64,000 bases of DNA from the NCBI GenBank assembly GCA_035553215.1, contig DATNDS010000031.1:3230-67229 (forward strand), given 5' to 3'. The stretch is from JADGGM01 sp035553215. Its GTDB lineage: Bacteria > Gemmatimonadota > Gemmatimonadetes > Gemmatimonadales > Gemmatimonadaceae. Made by a program: the position numbers and the translations under genes. Positions 17,087 to 25,182 of this stretch are shown here, in pieces; within the stretch, counting starts at the first letter, position 1; the number at the start of each line of letters is the position of its first letter. The notes below the pieces were generated by a model that worked only from the letters and a program-made list of their open reading frames with translations, made no database searches and had not been told where the DNA came from.

Positions 17087-17542
17087 TTACTCGGGATCCG
17101 TGAGGGAATTGACATCCACGTGGTTCCTGATCTGTTCGAGCACCTGGCGGGCGTGCTGCACCCAGCGCTCGGCTTCCGTGCTCTTCGGCGCATGAGCCAG
17201 GAACTCGGTGAGATGCCGCTCCCCACCCTGCGTGTCGCCGCGCTTGAGGAGCAGGAACGCGAGCCCGTAGTGCGCGCCACCCAGCGCGGGGTCGATGTCG
17301 AGCGCGCGGCGGTAGCAGCGAATGGCATCATCGAGGCGCCCGGTCTTGGAGAACGCGATGGCCATGTTCTGCAGGATGCGCTGGTCATTGGGCTGATCGC
17401 GCAGCGCGAGCCGATACGACGTGAGGGCGGCGTCGAAATCCCCCTGCCGCTCCAGCGTCAGGGCTTCACTGAGATAGTCGAGGCGCTGCGGCTTGGGTGT
17501 GCTCGCCGAGCGGCCACCGGTCAGGCGGCTCCACCAGGACAT
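17087..17542 (-). CDS. TPR-repeat protein
   Basis: About 151 residues with three tetratricopeptide repeats (for example YLSEALTLERQGDFDAAL and RILQNMAIAFSKTGRLDDA) after a WWSRLTGG leader. The gene starts at an ATG giving MSWWSRL, a typical N-terminus, although no good ribosome binding site precedes it; an ATG at 17599 (MALRHVVHF) is the alternative. Its stop is 3 nt before the ParA start, so it is the first gene of the TPR-ParA-lipoprotein operon and probably a scaffold partner. It is divergent from the phosphoribosyltransferase gene. Confidence 0.75.
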   Translation of the reverse strand: MSWWSRLTGGRSASTPKPQRLDYLSEALTLERQGDFDAALTSYRLALRDQPNDQRILQNMAIAFSKTGRLDDAIRCYRRALDIDPALGGAHYGLAFLLLKRGDTQGGERHLTEFLAHAPKSTEAERWVQHARQVLEQIRNHVDVNSLTDPE

Positions 17543-17745
17543 GCGGTCGCGTATCGTGTCGAGAACGGATGAGAAATGGACGACGTGACGCAGTGCCATC
17601 AAGCGCCGCTCGGCCTCGCAGAGGGCAAAGTTACCGATTGCCTCGCAGTGCGGCAACCGCGCTGTCCCGGCTGGCGCCGGCGTGGTAGTTTGCCGACATA
17701 CCGTCGCGCGGCCAATGCCTGCGCGCGCCACCCGGGAGGCCGCTC

Positions 17746-18234
17746 GTGCCATCACGCCCTTCGATCCATGAGGCCAGTCGCGGCGTATTCGAAGTGGACT
17801 GGCCGCTGTTTGGTGAGCTGTCACGGGCGCTCGCGCTCAAGGTCGCCCGCAGCTATGACCCGGAAGTGGTGATCGGCATCGCGACGGCCGGCGTCATTCC
17901 CGGCGCCGTGATCGCGGCCATGTTGCAGCGCGAATTCCATTCGATCATGGTCAGTCGTCGCTATCGCGCTGAAGCCGTGCGGGAGACGCCGGCGATTATT
18001 GGTGCCGCTCCGCTGGAAGTGCGCGGCAAGCGGGTGCTGCTGGTGGATGAAACCTGCGACTCCGGCGAGACGATGCGCATGGCCGTCGCGGCCATCGTGA
18101 ATACCGGCGCCGCCGACATTCGCACGGCGGTCGGGTTCCGGACCGGACCCTATGAGCCGGACTTCGCGGCGCTGGAGACGGATAACACGATTGTCTTGCC
18201 GTGGGACGGCGAGGTGATCATCGGCCGATCATGA
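17746..18234 (+). CDS. Phosphoribosyltransferase (COG2236/Gpt-like)
   Basis: A 162-residue type I PRTase. The PRPP-binding motif VLLVDETCDSGETM (about residues 96-109) is intact and the N-terminal VVIGIATAGVIPGAVIAAML matches the PRTase fold. It resembles small COG2236 and xanthine-guanine PRTases that salvage purine bases; the substrate cannot be assigned. A GGAGG ribosome binding site lies 6 nt before the GTG at 17746, which decides the start. Convergent with the V4R gene; a strong hairpin lies between them. Confidence 0.85.
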   Translation: MPSRPSIHEASRGVFEVDWPLFGELSRALALKVARSYDPEVVIGIATAGVIPGAVIAAMLQREFHSIMVSRRYRAEAVRETPAIIGAAPLEVRGKRVLLVDETCDSGETMRMAVAAIVNTGAADIRTAVGFRTGPYEPDFAALETDNTIVLPWDGEVIIGRS

Positions 18235-18304
18235 CGGCCTGGGTGCTGCCTCCAGGGCTGCCCCAGGCGCTGGCTCCAGGCCTGTCCCTTGTGGCGCCGA
18301 TGCA

Positions 18305-18895
18305 TCAGAAGGGCTGCCCCTGGGGCAGCCCTTCCGCGCCGATGCGGATGGCGGCCGCGTCGTATGCCTCGCCCCGCTCCAGCGCCGCAAAGAGATACTG
18401 CATCACGTCCGTGTTGCCCAGCAGGAAGCGACAGCGCGCGGCACCGGCAGAGCGGCACTCGACTTCGAGCGCGCCCAGCGCGCCATCGGCAAACTGACCA
18501 AAGAAATACGCGAGCATGCCCGTGGAGTAATGACAGCCGGGGTGCTCGAGGTGTTCGCCGGGACTCGCTTCACTCCAGTCGGACGAGTCCACGACGGCCA
18601 CCGCGTCGTGCAACGATCCGATCTGGATGCTGCCCCATCCGGTCTCATGGAAGAAATCCGCCGCCTCGCGCTGGAAGTCAGCGAGGTCCAGGTCGCCCGG
18701 GTCGGCCTCGCCGCGCGCGCGCAGCCATGCGCGGAACGCGTCGAAGGCCGCTGCCCCGCCGGCAAAGCCGGCTTCCTGGAGCGCCGCAGCAGCGGTCGGG
18801 CCGTTGTCGCGCACCAGCGCCGAGCGCAGCGTGGCAAGACTCGCGCGGCTCACCGCCATGAGGTCGTGCCGGGGGAGGTCGAGTGAGGATGACAT
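18305..18895 (-). CDS. V4R-domain protein
   Basis: A 196-residue protein whose C-terminal half is a V4R (4-vinyl reductase) domain: a cysteine/histidine-rich CHYSTGMLAYFFGQFADGA and ECRSAGAARCRFLLG. In this family the domain binds small hydrophobic ligands and contributes to bacteriochlorophyll or aromatic metabolism, or acts as a stand-alone sensor. The first about 100 residues are helical. No neighbouring pigment genes are present, so a sensory or ligand-binding role is more likely. The last codons are part of a perfect hairpin (see terminator). Confidence 0.82.
   Translation of the reverse strand: MSSSLDLPRHDLMAVSRASLATLRSALVRDNGPTAAAALQEAGFAGGAAAFDAFRAWLRARGEADPGDLDLADFQREAADFFHETGWGSIQIGSLHDAVAVVDSSDWSEASPGEHLEHPGCHYSTGMLAYFFGQFADGALGALEVECRSAGAARCRFLLGNTDVMQYLFAALERGEAYDAAAIRIGAEGLPQGQPF
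18309..18333. terminator. Hairpin between convergent genes
   Basis: Near-perfect 12-bp inverted repeat AAGGGCTGCCCC / GGGGCAGCCCTT with a 1-nt centre. It lies between the 3' ends of the PRTase gene and the V4R gene, partly inside the V4R coding end. There is no T-run, so a bidirectional hairpin barrier rather than a classical terminator. Confidence 0.6.
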
Positions 18896-18903
18896 GACTG
18901 TAC

Positions 18904-20934
18904 CTAAAGTTGACGTCCCACGCGGCGCAAGAGTTCCGCTTCATCGATCGTCTCGATGCCAAGCGTCCGCGCCCTGTCGAGTTTACTTCCCGCGTCATCA
19001 CCGCACACCACGAAACTGGTGGACTTCGATACCGAGCCGGTGACGTGTCCACCGTGCGATTCCACGAGCTGCGTGGCTTCCTTGCGCGACAGCGTGGGCA
19101 GTGTCCCCGTAATGACGACCGTCATGCCCGTGAGGCTACCGCCGCGGGCGTGTGCCCGTGGTTCGATCTCGTTGACGCCGGCCTTGCGCAGCTTGGCCAG
19201 CAGCGTGTGCGTGGAGGGATTCTCGAAGTAGCTGGTCACGGATCGGGCAATGACGTCGCCCACGCCGCGAATTTCGAGAATCTGTTCCTCCGTGGCGGCG
19301 GCAAGTGCCTCCAGCGTCCCGAAGTGACGCGCCAGCAGTTGCGCCGCGCCGTCGCCAACGTGGCGGATGCCCAGCGCATTGATCAGGCGCGAGAGTGGCT
19401 GATGCGTGGACGCCTGGATGGCGGCGATCAGATTCTCCGCGCTTCGGTCGGCGAAGCGGTCGAGCCCCGAAATCTGCTCTGCGGTGAGCGAGTAGATGTC
19501 GGCCATGTCGTGAATCAGGTGGGCATCGAGAAGCTGCTGGATGCGTGCATACGACAGCCCCCGGATGTCCATGGCGCCGCGCGACGCGAAGTGCACCAGG
19601 CCTTCGAGCTGGCGACCGGGGCACGCGACGTTGGGACAGTAAATGGCGACGCCTTCTTCGTCGCGCTCCACCGGCGTGTGGCACACCGGGCACACCGCGG
19701 GCATGCGCCACACCTGCTCGCTGCCGTCGCGCCGCTCCGGCACCGGGCCAATGACCTGTGGTATCACCTCGCCTGCGCGTTTCACCTGCACCCAGTCGCC
19801 CACTCGCAGGTCCTTTCCGAGGATGAGATCCTCGTTGTGCAGTGTCGCCAGCTCCACCGTGACGCCGCCAATCTCCACCGGCTCGAGCACCGCGTACGGA
19901 TTGAGCGCGCCGGTGCGGCCGACATTCACCTCGATGGCGCGCAGCCGCGTCATGGCGATGTCGGGCGCGAACTTTCGCGCGATCGCCCAGCGCGGCTCGC
20001 GTCCGCCAATGTCGCCCAGCTCATCCTGGAGCGCGAGCGATTGCACCTTCACGACGACGCCGTCAATGCCGAAGTTGAGCTCCGCGCGCAGCCGCTTCTC
20101 CACGGTCTCCACGAAGGCCGTGACGTCGTCGAGCGACGCGCACCGCGTGCGATGCGACTCGACCGGAATGCCCCACGCCTTGAGTGTCTCGAGGAGATCC
20201 CACTGCGTGCGGAAGGGAAGGGTGTTCCCCGCTGGCACGCCCGCCGCAAATCCGAAGAACCGGAGCGGGCGCCGGGCCGTGATGGAGGGATCGAGCTGGC
20301 GCAGGGAGCCGGCCGCGGCGTTCCGCGGGTTGGCGAACACCGGCTCGCCACGGGCGATGCGCTCCGCATTGAGCGACTCGAAGCGGTCGAACGGAAAGTA
20401 GCACTCGCCGCGGATCTCCACGTGCTCTGGCGGATAAGCCGTGTCGAGTCGCAGGGGAATGTCCCGGACGGTCCGCAGATTGGGGGTCACGTCCTCGCCG
20501 ATTCGTCCGTTGCCGCGCGTCGCGCCACCCACCAGGATGCCGTGCTTGTACGTCAGGCTCACGGCCGCGCCATCGATCTTGAGCTCCGCGGTATAGCCCT
20601 GGCGAGCCACGTCACCCGACAGTCGTACGATGCGGGCTTCCCACTCGAGCAGCTCCTCGTCGCTGAAGGCATTGGCCAGCGACAGCATGGGCACGAGGTG
20701 CTCGTGCTTGGGGAGCTGGCTCTGCGGCGGCGCGCCAATGCGGTGGGTCGGCGAATCCGCTGTCCGTAGCTCCGGGTGATGCTCTTCGAGCTCCGCGAGC
20801 TCGCGAAAGAGCCGGTCGAACTCGAGGTCGGAAAGCTCCGGCGCATCGAGCACGTAATATTGGTAGTTCGCGCGCTCGAGCTGGCGCCGCAGCTCCGCGG
20901 CACGGCGCGCAAGGGCAGGAGAGGCCTCGGGCAT
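18904..20934 (-). CDS. ligA: NAD-dependent DNA ligase
   Basis: A 676-residue LigA with the full domain order: N-terminal Ia (YQYYVLDAPELSD), nucleotidyltransferase with the adenylation lysine in ELKIDGAAVS (Lys near residue 118), an OB fold, a four-cysteine zinc finger (CPVCHT and IYCPNVACP, about residue 411-430), HhH repeats and a C-terminal BRCT domain (LTGMTVVITGTLPTLS). It seals nicks in replication and repair using NAD+. In-frame sequence extends to 21015, but the ATG at 20934 (MPEASPALARR) starts the family domain and gives normal length. The next gene in the same direction upstream is the GAF protein. Confidence 0.97.
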   Translation of the reverse strand: MPEASPALARRAAELRRQLERANYQYYVLDAPELSDLEFDRLFRELAELEEHHPELRTADSPTHRIGAPPQSQLPKHEHLVPMLSLANAFSDEELLEWEARIVRLSGDVARQGYTAELKIDGAAVSLTYKHGILVGGATRGNGRIGEDVTPNLRTVRDIPLRLDTAYPPEHVEIRGECYFPFDRFESLNAERIARGEPVFANPRNAAAGSLRQLDPSITARRPLRFFGFAAGVPAGNTLPFRTQWDLLETLKAWGIPVESHRTRCASLDDVTAFVETVEKRLRAELNFGIDGVVVKVQSLALQDELGDIGGREPRWAIARKFAPDIAMTRLRAIEVNVGRTGALNPYAVLEPVEIGGVTVELATLHNEDLILGKDLRVGDWVQVKRAGEVIPQVIGPVPERRDGSEQVWRMPAVCPVCHTPVERDEEGVAIYCPNVACPGRQLEGLVHFASRGAMDIRGLSYARIQQLLDAHLIHDMADIYSLTAEQISGLDRFADRSAENLIAAIQASTHQPLSRLINALGIRHVGDGAAQLLARHFGTLEALAAATEEQILEIRGVGDVIARSVTSYFENPSTHTLLAKLRKAGVNEIEPRAHARGGSLTGMTVVITGTLPTLSRKEATQLVESHGGHVTGSVSKSTSFVVCGDDAGSKLDRARTLGIETIDEAELLRRVGRQL

Positions 20935-21039
20935 GAAGCAACAAGATAATCTGCCCGACGGGCCGCCGTGAACGGGCTCGACGCGGGAGAGCGGCCGATC
21001 GGGAACGACGCGCATGGCGGCGCATTCCCCGGCCGGTGC

Positions 21040-21852
21040 CTACCCTCGCTCGGCCTCCGATCCAACCACTTCCATCACGACAGACACCAGCCGGTCCAGC
21101 TCCTCGTCCGCGGAGTCCGGCAGCAGCGTTTCCGCCCACATGTGGTCATCGGCGTTCGTGTACCGGTCGAGCAGGCGGCGCATGAAGGCCACGAGCGCAA
21201 TGCGCTGGATCTCATCCCGGCGCTCCGTGCGCTGCGATTCCTGCTGCCCCCGCAGCAGCGACTCGAACTGGTGCGCGTTGCGCAGCGTGTTCGCGGTGAG
21301 TGACGCGACGACCTGACAGAAACGGACATCCGCCTCGGAAAACGGGGCGGCCCCCCGATCGGTGCGCAGAAAAATCGCGCCGATCACGGTGCCGCGCCAA
21401 CTGATCGGCACGACGACAATGGACTTGATGTTGCGCAGCACATCGGCGAGCTCCGCGCCCTGGAACATCGGCTCCTCGCTCGCGTCCGGGATGAACACGG
21501 TCTCACCACTGTCAAACGCGCGGCGCAGCTCAGGGTAGCGATCGAGATCGATGATGAGATTACGCAGCGATGGGTCGGTGTACGTCGCCATGAGACGCAC
21601 GTCGCGCTGCGCACCGAGCAGGCAGATCGAGCAGCGGTCGAGCCCGAACGCCTCGCCGAGCTTGCGCGCGATCACCTGCAGGATTTCGTTGACGTGGGGT
21701 GAGGCGGACGCTTCCGTAAGAATGTCAATGACGGCGACCAGATGTCCGCGTTCCCGCTCGAGCTGCGCGATCCGCTCGCGCAGCCGGCCGGCCTCATCCG
21801 GCGCCCCCAGGCTTTCATCCGTCGAAGATGATGCCGCAATCGTGGTACTCAT
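21040..21852 (-). CDS. GAF-domain protein with N-terminal coiled coil
   Basis: A 270-residue sensory protein. Residues 15-40 form a short coiled coil (LRERIAQLERERGHL). A GAF domain follows (LVAVIDILTEASASPHVNEIL ... RCSICLLGA ... IPISWRGTVIGAIFLRTDR). The C-terminal about 60 residues are helical and carry no kinase or cyclase domain. It probably binds a small molecule or senses redox state and acts through another protein. The ATG at 21852 has GGGA 5 nt upstream. The response regulator gene lies 97 bp upstream on the same strand, and the two may form a signalling pair. Confidence 0.82.
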   Translation of the reverse strand: MSTTIAASSSTDESLGAPDEAGRLRERIAQLERERGHLVAVIDILTEASASPHVNEILQVIARKLGEAFGLDRCSICLLGAQRDVRLMATYTDPSLRNLIIDLDRYPELRRAFDSGETVFIPDASEEPMFQGAELADVLRNIKSIVVVPISWRGTVIGAIFLRTDRGAAPFSEADVRFCQVVASLTANTLRNAHQFESLLRGQQESQRTERRDEIQRIALVAFMRRLLDRYTNADDHMWAETLLPDSADEELDRLVSVVMEVVGSEAERG

Positions 21853-21949
21853 CGCACTCCCGGGCATTCGTGTGAGAAAAGGCCCACGGGGTTTCCCGTG
21901 CAGTCCCTCTAATCTCAGACGTTCCCGATGCGGAAACGTCACCGAATGC

Positions 21950-22396
21950 TCAGCGCGCGACGCTCTTGCCGATGAAGCGCTCGACCTCGCTGACGACGGC
22001 TTTAGGCTCGCACGGCTTGGCGAGATAGCTGTCACACCCCGCCTCCATGGCCCGCTCGCGATCGGCCGCCAGCGCATGCGCCGTGAGCGCGATGATCGGA
22101 ATGCCACGTGTCTCCGGATCGTGCTTGAGCACCTGGGTGGCCTCCCATCCATCGATCACCGGAATGGAGATGTCCATGAGGATGAGATCCGGCTTCGCCG
22201 CCCGGGCCTTTGCGATGCCATCCTCGCCATTGAGCGCTTCCATGACGTGATAGCCGAAGTGCTGGAGAATAGTGGAATAAACGATGCGGTTGTCTTCGTT
22301 ATCTTCCACGAGCAGCACGGTCTTGCCGATTGAGGTCATGCGGGTCTCGCCCGAGTTGATCCCGCTGCCGGGAGTGCGGGACTGATTCATGCTCAT
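21950..22396 (-). CDS. Single-domain response regulator (CheY/DivK-like)
   Basis: A 148-residue receiver-only response regulator. The phosphoacceptor Asp is in LILMDISIPVIDG, the conserved Thr in IALTAHAL and Lys in YLAKPC. After a short N-terminal tail of about 20 residues the receiver runs VLLVEDNEDNRIV to the C-terminus. No DNA-binding or output domain, so it signals by protein contact or phosphotransfer, as CheY and DivK do. Start at 22396 or the ATG at 22390. Cotranscribed with the GAF gene is likely; a cognate kinase is not in the window. Confidence 0.87.
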   Translation of the reverse strand: MSMNQSRTPGSGINSGETRMTSIGKTVLLVEDNEDNRIVYSTILQHFGYHVMEALNGEDGIAKARAAKPDLILMDISIPVIDGWEATQVLKHDPETRGIPIIALTAHALAADRERAMEAGCDSYLAKPCEPKAVVSEVERFIGKSVAR

Positions 22397-22469
22397 GGTT
22401 TTAGGGGAAACGCAAGATTCTTACCAACGGCGGAAGCCGGTTCATCCCATACCGCAGGAGTGAGCAACC

Positions 22470-22883
22470 ATGCCACGTCACACTGATACCAGGTCTCATC
22501 ACGACGATGACGAAACTCGTGAGTCCGAGCATCGAGACGAAAACGCGAACGATGAGCTTGCTGATGAGCTCGACATGGAGGACGCCGGCCACGACGCGGT
22601 GCGGCCGCCCATGAGTCGGGACGCTGGCGTGTTCGGAATCGGTCTCACCGTGGGACTGTTGATCGGCGCCGGACTGGCCCTGCTGCTGGCGCCGCAGAGT
22701 GGTGCCGCGACGCGCAAGTTTCTCGGCTCGCGCGCGCGACGGATGAGTCATGACGTGGGTGATCGTGTTGGTGGACTGCGCGGTGACCTCCGCTCGGCCG
22801 GCCGCCGCAGCCGCCGCAAGGTACGCCGTGGCGTCGCGCGCGGCCGCTGGCGGATGGAGGAGTTAGCGGATAAATGGCGCTGA
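22470..22883 (+). CDS. YtxH-like protein
   Basis: A 137-residue protein with an acidic, poorly structured N-terminus, one hydrophobic helix (GVFGIGLTVGLLIGAGLALLLAP, residues 53-75) and a highly basic tail. The helix followed by PQSGAATRKFL matches the YtxH/gas-vesicle-like small membrane-protein family. The AGGAG ribosome binding site 8 nt before the ATG supports the start. Its TGA is immediately followed by a heptamer array. Confidence 0.7.
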   Translation: MPRHTDTRSHHDDDETRESEHRDENANDELADELDMEDAGHDAVRPPMSRDAGVFGIGLTVGLLIGAGLALLLAPQSGAATRKFLGSRARRMSHDVGDRVGGLRGDLRSAGRRSRRKVRRGVARGRWRMEELADKWR

Positions 22884-22988
22884 TGGTAGCTGGTAGCTGG
22901 CGGCTGGTAGCTGGCGGCTGGTAGCTGGAAGGGAGTAGCGAGTCCAGCTACCACCTACCAGCTACCAGTTACCAACCACCAGCCGCCA
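22884..22988. repeat. Inverted array of 7-bp repeats
   Basis: Fifteen heptamers in unbroken 7-nt register. The first half is TGGTAGC or TGGCGGC, the second half the complementary GCTACCA/CCTACCA/GCCGCCA type, with a short degenerate centre near 22926-22946. The array fills the gap between the convergent ytxH-like and RMDN-like genes and supplies the last five codons and stop of the latter. A second array of the same design lies at 63810-63928. Confidence 0.88.
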
Positions 22989-23742
22989 TTCTCTCCGCTT
23001 CTTTTTTGTAGTTCTTGTCATTGTATTCGGTCGCCTGGCCGTTGATGACGAGTTCCAGTTGTTCGCGGGCCTTCGTTCGGTCATCTCCCTTGTTTCGATC
23101 GTACAGCACCTCGGCGTAGTCCAGGTGATGCACCAGCCGGTTGGGTTCGAGCTGTACCGATTTTGCCATGTAGTACACGGCGGAGTCCCAGCTCGCCTTG
23201 CCAAGGATGTCGCCACCCAGGAATGTCTTCGCGAAGAAGCGTGAGAAACCGCTTAATCGCATGATCTCGGCGTTCCAGCGCCCCAGCACATGCAGCGCGC
23301 CGGCGTGCAGCGAGTCGTACTTCAGCGCTTCCAGCGCCTCTGTTCGCACTTCCTTCCCGTACTTCACGCGATCCTTCTTCCCCAGCGTCAGCGCCACCCG
23401 GCCCAGGGCACGCGCGAGCGTGAAATGTCCCTCCGCATCATCGGGCCTGACCTGCACCGCGCGTCGTGCGTACTGTTCGCCCTCGGCGAAGTATTCCTTC
23501 TGCCGCGCCTTGTCGGGCTCGAACTCGCCCAGGTCCACGGCTTCGCGAGAGGCCTTCCAGAGTGCATCGTAGTTGTTCGAATCCGCCGCGATGGCGTCCC
23601 TGAAATGCGCGTAGGCCTGCACCGCATCCATTGCCGCCGTTGCCTGGTCACCCAGTGCAATCTGCTCCGCCGCGCTCTGTGCGCGCAGCACCGGCGTGCA
23701 GGCCAGGACGGCAACGACGGCAATGAGGTGGCGGACACGCAT
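22969..23742 (-). CDS. Exported TPR protein, RMDN-like
   Basis: A 257-residue secreted or periplasmic protein. A Sec signal peptide ends after VLRAQ near residue 22. The rest is a TPR superhelix resembling bacterial homologues of the regulator of microtubule dynamics family: EGEQYARRAVQVRPDDAEG, HAGALHVLGRWNAEIMR, SWDSAVYYMAKSVQLEPNR and KYGKEVRTEALEALK. Start at ATG 23742 because the signal peptide begins there; the longer in-frame ORF to 23847 would begin with a non-signal leader. The last five residues (AAGGW) and the stop codon lie inside the heptamer array, so its C-terminus may have been altered by repeat insertion. Confidence 0.8.
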   Translation of the reverse strand: MRVRHLIAVVAVLACTPVLRAQSAAEQIALGDQATAAMDAVQAYAHFRDAIAADSNNYDALWKASREAVDLGEFEPDKARQKEYFAEGEQYARRAVQVRPDDAEGHFTLARALGRVALTLGKKDRVKYGKEVRTEALEALKYDSLHAGALHVLGRWNAEIMRLSGFSRFFAKTFLGGDILGKASWDSAVYYMAKSVQLEPNRLVHHLDYAEVLYDRNKGDDRTKAREQLELVINGQATEYNDKNYKKEAERMAAGGW

Positions 23743-23846
23743 GGAATCTCCGACATTGGATCCACGGCCGGACGCGCGCCACGGTGTGCCCACTCGAGGC
23801 AACCGGAACGCCGGCGATAAGCTAGAAGTACCCCACAACCTGGTCA

Positions 23847-25172
23847 ATGCTCGCGCACCAACTCCTCGAGCGAAAACGCGACGGCGGACGAATTGGTCCG
23901 GATGAATGGAATGCGTTCCTCCGCGACTTCGTTTCCGGCGCTGTGCCCGACTACCAGATGGCCGCGCTGCTCATGGCGGTCTATCTGCGCGGGATGGATC
24001 GAGAGGAAATCGCGTGGTTGACCGAGGCAATGCTTGGGAGCGGCGCCACACTGGATCTCTCGCACCTCGACGTGGCACGTGTGGACAAGCATTCGTCCGG
24101 CGGCGTGGGCGACAAGGTCTCGCTCGTGCTCGCGCCGCTCGTCGCGTCGCTTGGCGTGGCGGTTCCCATGATGTCCGGCCGCGGACTTGGTCACACCGGC
24201 GGCACGCTCGACAAGCTCGAAGCGATTCCGGGCATGCGGACCGATCTCTCCCTCGCACAGGCTCGTGCCCAGATCGAGCGCATCGGGTGCGCCCTGTTCG
24301 GGCAGACGGACGAGATTGCGCCAGCGGACCGCCGCATGTATGCGTTGCGCGATGCGACCGGCACCGCCGCCTCCCTGCCACTCCTGGCCGCGAGCATCAT
24401 GAGCAAGAAGCTCGCAGAAGGGCTCACCGGGCTGGTGCTCGACATCAAACGCGGGTCGGGCTCGTTCTTCCCGGAGACGGAACGGGCGCTGCAGCTCGCG
24501 CACATCATGACGGCCCTGGGCGAGGATCATGGATGCGAGGTCGTTGCGCTCATCACCGCCATGGACCGCCCGCTCGGCAATGCCTGCGGCAACGCACTCG
24601 AAGCGGAGGAGGCGATTCACGCGCTGCGTGGGGAGGGCCCTTCCGACCTCATGGAAGTGACCTACGCGCTGGGCGCCGAGATGCTGGTACTGGGTGACGT
24701 GGCCGGCAGCCCGAGCGAGGCGCGCCGACTGATGGAAGTCGCCATTTCCGCCGGCAGCGCGGCGCACCGGTTTCAGCAGATCATCGAGAGTCAGGGCGGT
24801 GATCCGGCCGTCGTGGACGATCCGGCACGACTGCCGCAGGCGAGAGCGTGCGAGCTGTACGAAGCGCCACGCCGTGGCTTCATCGCCGCCGTCGAGCCGC
24901 GCGCCATCGGGGAGGGCGTACTCGCCCTTGGAGGGGGCCGTCGCCGGCCCGTTGACGTCGTGGACCCGACCGTTGGCTTCGTGATTCGGGTGAAGCCGGG
25001 AGACTGGGTGGAACGTGGCGAACCGCTCGCCACGATTTTTGCACGTGATGATGATGGGGTCAGGGCGGGGCGCGCTGCGCTCGAGACAGCGATCCGGATC
25101 GGGGATGAAGCCGAGCACCCGATCATGCTCGTGTCCCACCGCATCACTTTCACAGGAGCAACGCGATGCTGA
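23847..25172 (+). CDS. Pyrimidine-nucleoside/thymidine phosphorylase
   Basis: A 441-residue nucleoside phosphorylase family II enzyme. The signature KHSSGGVGDKVSL (near 79-91), the phosphate-binding SGRGLGHTGGTLDKLE and DIKRGSGSF are intact, as is the C-terminal catalytic domain. It releases a pyrimidine base and deoxyribose- or ribose-1-phosphate. Whether it acts as thymidine (deoA) or pyrimidine-nucleoside (pdp) phosphorylase cannot be settled from sequence alone. It lies 10 bp upstream of a GH15 gene on the same strand. Confidence 0.93.
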   Translation: MLAHQLLERKRDGGRIGPDEWNAFLRDFVSGAVPDYQMAALLMAVYLRGMDREEIAWLTEAMLGSGATLDLSHLDVARVDKHSSGGVGDKVSLVLAPLVASLGVAVPMMSGRGLGHTGGTLDKLEAIPGMRTDLSLAQARAQIERIGCALFGQTDEIAPADRRMYALRDATGTAASLPLLAASIMSKKLAEGLTGLVLDIKRGSGSFFPETERALQLAHIMTALGEDHGCEVVALITAMDRPLGNACGNALEAEEAIHALRGEGPSDLMEVTYALGAEMLVLGDVAGSPSEARRLMEVAISAGSAAHRFQQIIESQGGDPAVVDDPARLPQARACELYEAPRRGFIAAVEPRAIGEGVLALGGGRRRPVDVVDPTVGFVIRVKPGDWVERGEPLATIFARDDDGVRAGRAALETAIRIGDEAEHPIMLVSHRITFTGATRC

Positions 25173-25182
25173 GAGCCGGCAC

